From an uncultured Hyphomicrobiales bacterium (GTDB taxonomy: Bacteria > Pseudomonadota > Alphaproteobacteria > Rhizobiales > Beijerinckiaceae), in NCBI GenBank assembly GCA_903932565.1, contig CAIZGQ010000046.1, forward strand, positions 1 through 6,981: DNA of 6,981 nt, written 5' to 3'. A model generated the notes under the pieces. It had not been told where the DNA came from and searched no databases. It was given only the letters and a program-made list of their open reading frames with translations. Position numbers and translations under genes: made by a program. Every line of letters starts with the position of its first letter. The first letter of the stretch is position 1. This document shows, one piece after another, positions 1 through 4,968 of the stretch.

Positions 1-570
1 ATCGGCGTCACCGCGTTCGAGATTCAAAAGAAGCGCCCGTCCGTTGCGAACGATCTGGCGGCCAAACTTCAAGGCGGCGACACCAGCAGGCCCATCCATG
101 TCAGCTGATATCACCAGCGTGATGTTGGCTTTTTCCTGCAAAGCGATCTTTGGCAAGACACTTGGCAAGACACTTGGCACAACGGCTGGCTCAACCGCTG
201 GCACAACACTTGACGGAGCATTTGCCGCGATTGTTGGCGGCGACTCGTGCGGCCTGTCGTTTGTCAAAACCGGCGCCACTTCGGAACCCTTTTCATGCAG
301 GGCACGGCGCGCGCGCTTGGGGACCACCGCCAGAATCGAGGCTATGTTTTCGCCAAGGTGCTCGCATGGCACCTCCGACGGCAAAGTGTCGGTGTAGAAT
401 GCATTGGCATCGATGCGCACGTTCGGCGCGCCAAATGACACATTTGCATCTGGACGTGACCATGCCTTGTCGCGGTCCTGCGCAGCGGACGCAGCAACCG
501 ACGGCTGCGCATTCATAGCCGACTTCGCGCGCGCAAACCGGCCGACATGTTTGAACAGATCCAGCGACAC
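1..570 (-). CDS. Partial polysaccharide-associated protein with a degenerate BY-kinase/MinD-like nucleotide-binding fold (3' end beyond left edge)
   Basis: An open minus-strand frame runs from an in-frame stop at 580-582 to the left edge; 190 codons are visible. I chose GTG at 570 because GAGGG lies about 7 nt upstream. ATG at 516 (codon 19) is the alternative and has a weaker site. Residues 1-120 match nothing I recognise. Residues about 121-141 are a Pro/Val-rich linker built from four-residue repeats. From about 146 the pattern becomes a beta strand (ITLVISA), a loop (DMDGPAG, 157-163), a helix (VAALKFGRQIVRNG) and a second strand (ALLLNLERGD). This is the order found in Wzc/CpsD tyrosine kinases and MinD/ParA ATPases. 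However, the loop has no GK[ST], and the Walker A' aspartates appear as N183 and E185. Divergence from a polysaccharide export gene supports a role in polysaccharide chain-length control or export. That the frame is coding is fairly sure; the family call is tentative. A non-catalytic partner protein is possible. Confidence 0.66.
   Translation of the reverse strand, partial: MSLDLFKHVGRFARAKSAMNAQPSVAASAAQDRDKAWSRPDANVSFGAPNVRIDANAFYTDTLPSEVPCEHLGENIASILAVVPKRARRALHEKGSEVAPVLTNDRPHESPPTIAANAPSSVVPAVEPAVVPSVLPSVLPKIALQEKANITLVISADMDGPAGVAALKFGRQIVRNGRALLLNLERGDAD
150..209. repeat. Five imperfect 12-bp tandem repeats inside the leftward gene
   Basis: Consecutive 12-mers begin at 150, 162, 174, 186 and 198. 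The first two (TTGGCAAGACAC) are identical; the others differ at a few bases (for example TTGGCACAACGG and CTGGCACAACAC). Because the unit is a multiple of three, copy-number change keeps the frame. On the minus strand each unit encodes four residues of the type P-[SA]-V-[LVE], forming the proline-rich linker before the nucleotide-binding-like fold. The two identical copies suggest recent duplication by slippage. Confidence 0.85.
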
Positions 571-788
571 AGGGAACCCTCACAAGCCCGAGCAACACAA
601 CAAAGCTGGACCAACACGCCCAGAGATAGACACTTACTCTGCTGCATAGTTAACGGCTGACGCGTTGAATTGGAGTTAATGCGTGCTCAAATTTAAAATC
701 CGGCCATCAGAATTTCTTAACCCTAACGAGCTATCAACAACGTCATGTCTATACGACTGCGTTCGTTCAGTTTGTTCCAGGGTGTCCC
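571..788. other. Divergent intergenic region between the leftward gene and the export lipoprotein gene
   Basis: This 218-bp spacer must hold promoters for both divergent genes. It is AT-rich around 640-735, with TTAA-containing patches near 648, 675, 693 and 718. I could not find a -35/-10 pair with acceptable spacing on either strand; TTGAAT at 665 and TAAAAT at 694 are 23 bp apart, which is too far. The only firm signals are the ribosome sites at the two ends: AGGG at 779-782 for the rightward gene and GAGGG just right of 570 for the leftward gene. Confidence 0.5.
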
Positions 789-1352
789 ATGCGTCGTTGG
801 CAAGCATTGATCATCGGTTCGATACTGCTGGCTCCCCTCTTGGGTTGCGCAGGCGGCGGCTACAACGCTCGCTTCATCGAGACCCGCAGCGACTTGCCCT
901 ACACACTGGCAAGCGGTGACCGTCTTCGCATCATCGTCTTTGGGCAGGATTCGCTTTCGAATTCCTATTCCGTGGACGGAACCGGTCGAATCGCCATGCC
1001 ACTCATCGGCACGGTTGAGTCCAACGGCCTGACAACCAATGAACTTGCCCGCGCCATTGAAAACAGGCTGCGAGGCGGGTTTCTCCGCGAACCGAAAGTT
1101 TCCGTGGAAGTCGAGGCGTATCGGCCGTTCTTCGTGCTTGGCGAAGTTAACGCCTCGGGCCAGTTTCCTTATATCAACGGCATGACAGTTCAGAATGCCG
1201 TCGCAGTCGCAGGCGGATTCTCACCTCGCGCGGTCAAATCGAGTGCTGATTTGACGCGGGTCGTCAACGGAGTGCCCGTGACGTCAACGGTGCCAGTCTC
1301 TCAGCCACTGCGGCCCGGTGACACAATCACGATTCGCGAACGCCTGTTTTAA
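789..1352 (+). CDS. Short Wza-like polysaccharide export lipoprotein (Poly_export + SLBB)
   Basis: A 187-residue outer-membrane polysaccharide export protein. It should form or contribute to the channel or periplasmic collar through which exopolysaccharide leaves the cell. A lipoprotein signal peptide is clear: two arginines, a hydrophobic stretch, then the lipobox LLGC with C20 as the lipidated residue. Residues about 36-110 fit the Poly_export domain (YTLASGDRLRIIVFGQD, then the GRIAMPLIGTV and EPKVSVEVE patterns). Residues about 113-165 fit an SLBB domain (FFVLGEVNASGQFPYINGMT, then AVAVAGGFSPRA). At roughly half the length of E. coli Wza (about 380 residues), it lacks the C-terminal amphipathic-helix region and resembles the short single-SLBB versions common in Hyphomicrobiales. 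The ATG has AGGG 6 nt upstream. The stop codon lies inside a hairpin. It is followed, after 222 bp, by a sugar-phosphate transferase on the same strand. Confidence 0.93.
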   Translation: MRRWQALIIGSILLAPLLGCAGGGYNARFIETRSDLPYTLASGDRLRIIVFGQDSLSNSYSVDGTGRIAMPLIGTVESNGLTTNELARAIENRLRGGFLREPKVSVEVEAYRPFFVLGEVNASGQFPYINGMTVQNAVAVAGGFSPRAVKSSADLTRVVNGVPVTSTVPVSQPLRPGDTITIRERLF

Positions 1353-1360
1353 GACAGGCG
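1341..1360 (+). terminator. Hairpin spanning the stop codon of the export lipoprotein gene
   Basis: CGCCTGT at 1341-1347 pairs perfectly with ACAGGCG at 1354-1360 around a 6-nt loop that contains the TAA stop (1350-1352). There is no U-tract after it (AAAGCTACTG follows), so it is either a weak or Rho-assisted terminator or a 3'-end stabilising structure. Confidence 0.45.
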
Positions 1361-1366
1361 AAAGCT

Positions 1367-1392
1367 ACTGATGAGCTAGTGCCTTCATCAGT
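1367..1392 (+). terminator. Second hairpin downstream of the export lipoprotein gene
   Basis: ACTGATGA (1367-1374) and TCATCAGT (1385-1392) form a perfect 8-bp stem with a 10-nt loop, starting only 6 nt after the first hairpin. A U-tract is again missing. Two stacked stems in a row suggest transcript 3'-end processing or partial termination between this gene and the sugar transferase. It could also be a protein-binding inverted repeat. Confidence 0.4.
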
Positions 1393-1424
1393 GTCCTTCA
1401 ATTCGCTGCCTGATGATGGAAAAC

Positions 1425-1463
1425 TTAAAACTTATTCTTTCTTAAACTTTGGGTAAGTTTTAA
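1425..1463. promoter_or_regulatory. Perfect 10-bp AT-rich inverted repeat upstream of the sugar transferase gene
   Basis: TTAAAACTTA (1425-1434) is exactly reverse-complementary to TAAGTTTTAA (1454-1463) across a 19-bp spacer. The left arm is also part of a tandem AAAACTTAAAACTTA. Its position, 112 bp before the transferase ATG, suits an operator, and the two arm centres are 29 bp apart, close to three helical turns. AT-rich sites of this sort are bound by Ros/MucR zinc-finger regulators of exopolysaccharide genes in rhizobia. That link is inference; no regulator gene is in view. Confidence 0.4.
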
Positions 1464-1574
1464 CGCTCGCGCTCGTGCATTGGATATTCACCATATATTC
1501 GCGCAAGTCGCGGCAAATTCATCTCTTTATGTTATCGATTTCAAACTTGTGGGGACGTCCCAAAGGATCATCTC

Positions 1575-3173
1575 ATGGCTGCATTCTCGGCTGAGGACTT
1601 GAGGCGGGTTTCTACGGAAACCTCCAAGCCACTGCGCGACTCGCAAATTCGCGGTCCGGCAGACGAGATCGCCACGCCTGCCGCCGCCAACGATTCTGAA
1701 TTTTCGAGCATTGATATGCGCAGTGCCATGCTAGCCTCGGCGATGAGCAATGAACGCAATCAGCGTCCATACTCACCCATCGTCCTTGCAGGTCTCGTCC
1801 GTGTCGCCGAAACAATTCTGCTATTTGCAGCGGCCTATATTTCGTACCTGATCTATCTCTCAACGGACCAGAGTTTCAGTATCGGGTATATTTATGCGGC
1901 GGCCGGATTGTCGGCAGCCACTGCGGTCATCTTCCAGTCGTTGCGCCTCTACACCATCGGGTCATTTCGACGGCCGATCCAGGCAGGCCTTTTGATTTCG
2001 ATGATCTGGTCCGCACTCATGGTTGCCGCCATGGGCACGGTTTTCATTCTGAAATTGCAGGAAACCTATTCACGCGGCTGGTTTATCATTTGGTACGTGC
2101 TGGGCCTTGTGATGCTGCTCACAGAGCGCCTTGTTCTGCGTGAGATCGTCAGCCGCATGACACGCAGTGGCCGCCTGGAACGCCGCACCGTGATCGTCGG
2201 CGGCGGACCGGAGGCAGAGGGTCTGCTGGAGCTGATTTCAGCGCAGACCAATTCGGACATTCGGATTTTTGGCATTTTTGATGATCGTGATGACATCCGC
2301 TCGCCGCCCGTCGTGATGGGCTATTCAAAGCTGGGTACCATCGACGACCTCGTTGAATTCGCCCGCACCACACATATTGATGTTGCGATTGTCACGCTGC
2401 CGATCACCGCTGAAACCCGCCTGCTGCAGATGCTGCGCAAGCTGTGGATTTTGCCGATCGATATCCGCCTGTCATCGCACAGCAACAAGTTGAAGTTGCA
2501 TCCACGCGCTTATTCGTATCTCGGCGGCGTGCCGGTCCTCGACGTCTTCGATAAGCCGATCGCTGACTGGGACATTATCACAAAGTCCTTGTTTGACCGC
2601 GTGATCGGCCTGATTTGCTTGATCCTGCTCGCACCGGTTCTGCTTTGCGTTGCCATCGCAGTGAAGCTCGATTCAAAGGGCCCGGTGCTGTTTCGTCAAA
2701 AGCGCCATGGCTTCAACAACGAGACCATCGACGTTTTGAAATTCCGGTCGATGTATGTGAACCAGGCTGACATGACGGCCCAAAAGCAGGTCACGCGCGA
2801 CGATCCCCGCGTCACGCGCGTCGGTCGATTCATTCGCCGCACGTCGCTTGATGAACTGCCGCAACTGTTCAACGTTGTTCTACAAGGCAATCTTTCACTC
2901 GTCGGCCCGCGCCCACATGCTGTGGGTGGTAAGGCGGCCAATCGCGAATATGATGAGGTTGTCGAAGGTTATTTTGCACGGCATCGCGTCAAGCCGGGCA
3001 TCACGGGCTGGGCACAAGTCAATGGCTGGCGCGGTGAAACCGACACGCCTGAGAAGATGCAGGCCCGAATCGAGCACGATCTTTATTACATCGAGCACTG
3101 GTCGATCTTTTTGGACCTTTACATTCTCCTCATCACGCCATTCGCAGTTCTGAAGGGAAAGAATGCGTTTTAA
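1575..3173 (+). CDS. Undecaprenyl-phosphate sugar-1-phosphate transferase (WcaJ/ExoY-type polyprenyl glycosylphosphotransferase)
   Basis: An inner-membrane enzyme that should transfer a sugar-1-phosphate, probably glucose or galactose, from a UDP-sugar to undecaprenyl phosphate. This is the first step of exopolysaccharide repeat-unit synthesis. The 532 residues comprise a soluble N-terminal tail of about 70; four predicted membrane segments (about 72-95, 104-125, 138-160, 168-188); a CoA_binding_3/Rossmann-like middle domain starting at TVIVGGGPEAEG (205-216); and a bacterial sugar transferase domain from about 337. The last has a membrane-embedded helix (342-363) followed by family motifs: KFRSM (389-393), the catalytic Asp-Glu of LDELPQ (D426, E427), VGPRPH (443-448), KPGITGWAQVNGWRG (473-487) and DLYYIEHWS. 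It is somewhat longer than E. coli WcaJ (464), mainly at the N-terminus. The start has AAGGA 7 nt upstream. The exact sugar cannot be told from sequence. It probably works with the export lipoprotein gene upstream. Confidence 0.95.
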   Translation: MAAFSAEDLRRVSTETSKPLRDSQIRGPADEIATPAAANDSEFSSIDMRSAMLASAMSNERNQRPYSPIVLAGLVRVAETILLFAAAYISYLIYLSTDQSFSIGYIYAAAGLSAATAVIFQSLRLYTIGSFRRPIQAGLLISMIWSALMVAAMGTVFILKLQETYSRGWFIIWYVLGLVMLLTERLVLREIVSRMTRSGRLERRTVIVGGGPEAEGLLELISAQTNSDIRIFGIFDDRDDIRSPPVVMGYSKLGTIDDLVEFARTTHIDVAIVTLPITAETRLLQMLRKLWILPIDIRLSSHSNKLKLHPRAYSYLGGVPVLDVFDKPIADWDIITKSLFDRVIGLICLILLAPVLLCVAIAVKLDSKGPVLFRQKRHGFNNETIDVLKFRSMYVNQADMTAQKQVTRDDPRVTRVGRFIRRTSLDELPQLFNVVLQGNLSLVGPRPHAVGGKAANREYDEVVEGYFARHRVKPGITGWAQVNGWRGETDTPEKMQARIEHDLYYIEHWSIFLDLYILLITPFAVLKGKNAF

Positions 3174-3180
3174 TGCACGG

Positions 3181-3205
3181 CGTTAAGTTGCAAACTGACG
3201 TTAAG
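3181..3205. repeat. Short direct repeat CGTTAAG x2 after the sugar transferase gene
   Basis: CGTTAAG occurs at 3181-3187 and 3199-3205, 18 bp apart start to start, in the spacer ahead of the fasciclin gene. It might be a binding site for a regulator, but a 7-bp repeat this close can arise by chance. Confidence 0.3.
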
Positions 3206-3218
3206 GCGCGCTTCGCCT
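3204..3218 (+). terminator. Weak hairpin downstream of the sugar transferase gene
   Basis: AGGCG and CGCCT flank a 5-nt loop 31 nt past the transferase stop. The sequence after it (GACCTTTG) has only a short T run, so this is at best a weak terminator. Nothing better is present before the fasciclin gene. Confidence 0.3.
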
Positions 3219-3315
3219 GACCTTTGCCATCAGATGTCCTGCTTTGAAACTCGGCCTGACGCATCGCGTATTTCGTCATGTCCTCCCTTCGGAGACACAT
3301 GAATTGGAGATCGTG

Positions 3316-3879
3316 ATGTTCACTTTGAACGCCCGTAAAGTACTTGTCACCGCAACAGCAGCCATCGCCTTGACCTGCATGTCACCGGCGTTTGCCGCTG
3401 TGAAAATGGTGGGCGGCGCGCCGATGTATCCGACCAAGAACATCGTTGAAAACGCCGTCAATTCCAAGGATCACACGACACTTGTCGCGGCCGTGAAAGC
3501 AGCCGGCCTTGTCGATACGCTTCAGACCGCAGGCCCATTCACCGTCTTCGCGCCGGTCAACAAGGCATTCACAAAATTGCCCAAGGGCACGGTGGAGACG
3601 CTTCTGAAGCCCGAGAATAAAGCGACCTTGACCGCTGTGCTGACGTATCACGTCGTGCCGGGTCGTTTGTCGGCATCGGACCTTGCTGGTCTTGTGAAGG
3701 AAGGCCACGGCATGGCCTCCCTCAAGACGGTTGAAGGCGCCTCACTGACGGTGAAGGGCACGGCAAGACATCTGCGCGTTATTGACGCCAAGGGGGATGT
3801 TGCCCACATCACGATCTCAAACGTGGAGCAATCCAACGGTGTGATCCACGTTGTCGACACGGTTCTTTTGCCGAAGTAA
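3316..3879 (+). CDS. Secreted single-domain fasciclin (FAS1) protein, Nex18/MPT70-like
   Basis: A 187-residue exported protein with one FAS1 domain, a fold used in adhesion and cell-surface contacts. Residues 1-27 form a Sec signal peptide (positive ARK, hydrophobic core, AFA before the probable cleavage site). C21 does not make a proper lipobox because threonine precedes it. The FAS1 signatures are intact: box H1 as PFTVFAPVNKAF (74-85), the YHVVPG motif (111-116), and box H2 as NGVIHVVDTVLLP (174-186), which ends the protein. The start is ATG 3316 with GGAG 6 nt upstream. An upstream in-frame TTG at 3244 would bury the signal peptide behind 24 extra residues. A strong terminator follows. 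The neighbouring SigK/RskA-type pair suggests regulation by that sigma factor, as for mycobacterial mpt70/mpt83, though I found no clear SigK-type promoter directly upstream. Its ligand is unknown. Confidence 0.94.
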   Translation: MFTLNARKVLVTATAAIALTCMSPAFAAVKMVGGAPMYPTKNIVENAVNSKDHTTLVAAVKAAGLVDTLQTAGPFTVFAPVNKAFTKLPKGTVETLLKPENKATLTAVLTYHVVPGRLSASDLAGLVKEGHGMASLKTVEGASLTVKGTARHLRVIDAKGDVAHITISNVEQSNGVIHVVDTVLLPK

Positions 3880-3914
3880 CGTCGTCACGTCGGTTTTCGC
3901 AACCCGCATTGCAG

Positions 3915-3940
3915 AGGACGCCCCTGGGCGTCCTTTTTTT
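3915..3940 (+). terminator. Strong Rho-independent terminator after the fasciclin gene
   Basis: AGGACGCC at 3915-3922 pairs with GGCGTCCT at 3927-3934 in a GC-rich stem with a small CCTG loop, followed directly by a T run through 3940. It starts 36 nt past the fasciclin stop and ends 15 nt before the next start codon. Confidence 0.92.
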
Positions 3941-3955
3941 CATGAAGAGAGTCAC

Positions 3956-4339
3956 ATGACACGCTGGGCTGGAGTTTTGGTGTTTCTGGCTGGATTGTTT
4001 GGGGCCGCAGGTGTTGCAGCTGCGGCCGCGGCGTCGCACGGCGCGGCGGGGCCAAATCTTGGCGTTGCTGCGCAATTTCTCATGATCCACGCCGGCATCA
4101 TCGCGGCAATCGGGCTGTCAAACCTTGCGCCGCGCAGGGTCTATCTGATCGCGGGCAGCGGACTTGCGCTCGGCGTCGCTCTTTTTTCGGGCGATTTGAC
4201 CTTACGGGCGACACTTGGACACGCACTCTTTGCCATGGCAGCGCCGCTCGGCGGCACGCTTCTCATCGTGGGATGGCTGGCCCTGTGCGCCAGCGGTCTC
4301 TTCACGTTTGTGAAACCACACTTTAACAGCGCCCCGTGA
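3956..4339 (+). CDS. DUF423 (YgdD/TMEM256-like) small inner-membrane protein
   Basis: A 127-residue, very hydrophobic protein with about four membrane segments (roughly 4-26, 38-56, 62-79, 92-117). It fits the DUF423 family, whose E. coli member is YgdD: an N-terminal GLFGAAGVAAAAAASHGA segment, AAQFLMIHAGIIAAIGL (family pattern: A-x-Q-[YF]-x-x-x-H), LFSGDL (78-81 area), and the conserved APLGGTLLIVGWLAL near the C-terminus. The molecular function of the family is not known. ATG 3956 is chosen because the signal-like first helix begins there and AGAG lies just upstream; the longer frame from 3851 would overlap the fasciclin gene and add a non-hydrophobic extension. It sits immediately after a strong terminator and 53 nt before the sigma factor gene, so it could be expressed only by readthrough or from a promoter within or before the terminator. 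Confidence 0.88.
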   Translation: MTRWAGVLVFLAGLFGAAGVAAAAAASHGAAGPNLGVAAQFLMIHAGIIAAIGLSNLAPRRVYLIAGSGLALGVALFSGDLTLRATLGHALFAMAAPLGGTLLIVGWLALCASGLFTFVKPHFNSAP

Positions 4340-4349
4340 TCAGCTAGGG

Positions 4350-4377
4350 TCATCCATGCCGCCTTGAGCGGACGAAA
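4350..4377 (+). promoter_or_regulatory. Candidate SigK-type promoter before the ECF sigma gene
   Basis: TCATCC (4350-4355), a 16-bp spacer, then ACGAAA (4372-4377). The published mycobacterial SigK consensus, as I recall it, is CCATCC with 16-17 bp to CCGAAT; the match is 5/6 and 4/6 with correct spacing. It starts 11 nt after the DUF423 stop, where an autoregulated sigma promoter would be expected. Initiation about 7 nt downstream would leave a leader of only about 9 nt before the TTG start. Confidence 0.5.
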
Positions 4378-4392
4378 CCCTGTGAGATTTGC

Positions 4393-4968
4393 TTGTCACT
4401 TGATCGCCTGGACGAATCCCCACCACGTACGGCGCGCGATATTTCCGACTTGCTGGCCCGCGTAGCTCAGAAGGACCGCGCCGCCTTCTCCGCGCTTTAT
4501 AAAGCCACATCAGCGAAACTTTACAGCGTGATCTCACGTATTTTAACACGTGGGGCCACTTCTGACGAAGTATTGCAGGACGTTTACGTGAAGATCTGGG
4601 AGAAGGCCGGCACATTCAATCCGGACATCGCGTCACCCATCACATGGATGGCGACCATCGCACGGAACCGCGCGCTCGATGAAGTGCGTCGGGCAAAGCC
4701 TGTGAGCTTCGATGCCATGGGTGATGATCTCGACATTGCCGCCGAAGAATTCGATCCGTTGGGCTCGCGTGAGCGCAGTGAGGACCTCAAACGTTTGCTC
4801 GAGTGCCTTTCGGGCCTCGATGAGGAAAAGCGTCAGATGGTTCTGTTGGCCTATTATCGCGGCATGAGCCGTGATGCTTTGGCCAAAAAGTTCGGGCGGC
4901 CTGTGCCCACGATCAAGACGTGGCTGCACCGCAGCCTGTCGCAGCTGCGCGGGTGCCTGTCCACATGA
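4393..4968 (+). CDS. ECF sigma factor, SigK-type (RskA-regulated)
   Basis: A 191-residue extracytoplasmic-function sigma factor with only regions 2 and 4. Region 2 spans about 30-100 (AFSALYKATSAKLYSV, EVLQDVYVKIWEKAGTF, then ITWMATIARNRALDEVRR for -10 recognition). Region 4 spans about 131-188, with the helix-turn-helix MSRDALAKKFGRPVPTIKTWLHRSLSQLR for -35 contact. A linker rich in Asp and Glu joins them. The start is TTG 4393: an in-frame stop lies upstream at 4345, no ATG or GTG exists between, and the first downstream ATG is inside region 2. There are exactly two cysteines, C138 and C188, placed like the disulfide pair described for M. tuberculosis SigK. The stop overlaps the anti-sigma start (ATGA), implying translational coupling. 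The RskA-like partner and the linked fasciclin gene support the SigK-type (ECF19) assignment; membership was judged by eye. Confidence 0.92.
   Translation: MSLDRLDESPPRTARDISDLLARVAQKDRAAFSALYKATSAKLYSVISRILTRGATSDEVLQDVYVKIWEKAGTFNPDIASPITWMATIARNRALDEVRRAKPVSFDAMGDDLDIAAEEFDPLGSRERSEDLKRLLECLSGLDEEKRQMVLLAYYRGMSRDALAKKFGRPVPTIKTWLHRSLSQLRGCLST

Noticed and set aside
281..287. GGAAC motifs elsewhere (near 282, 978 and 2176) as EcfG promoters
   Set aside because: They lie inside coding sequence without a correctly spaced CGTT and reflect codon content.
44..518. Plus-strand open frames of 117 and 122 codons at the left end
   Set aside because: Both are antisense to the leftward gene, whose reading frame gives a plausible protein with a nucleotide-binding-like pattern. 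The plus-strand products are low-complexity, with the repeats read as KTLGKTLGTT-type runs.
293..598. 101-codon minus-strand frame rich in cysteine and arginine
   Set aside because: It is in a different frame from the better-supported leftward gene and has no family resemblance.
1442..1456. CtrA-like half-sites (TTAA-N7-GTAA here; TTAA-N7-TCAA near 676)
   Set aside because: Each has a mismatch in AT-rich DNA where such matches are expected by chance, and these genes have no cell-cycle link.
3227..3250. CCATCA ... TGAAAC as a SigK-type promoter of the fasciclin gene
   Set aside because: The spacing is only 12 bp and the second box lacks CGAA, so it does not fit the motif seen before the sigma gene.
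3244..3315. Upstream TTG start for the fasciclin gene
   Set aside because: It would place 24 residues ahead of a good signal peptide, and ATG 3316 has its own GGAG ribosome site.
3851..3955. Longer start for the DUF423 protein
   Set aside because: It overlaps the fasciclin coding end and runs through the terminator; the family begins at the first hydrophobic helix near ATG 3956.
4920..4964. Upstream start for the anti-sigma factor inside the sigma gene
   Set aside because: The ATGA overlap at 4965 is the usual arrangement for coupled sigma/anti-sigma pairs, and the extra residues add no known motif.
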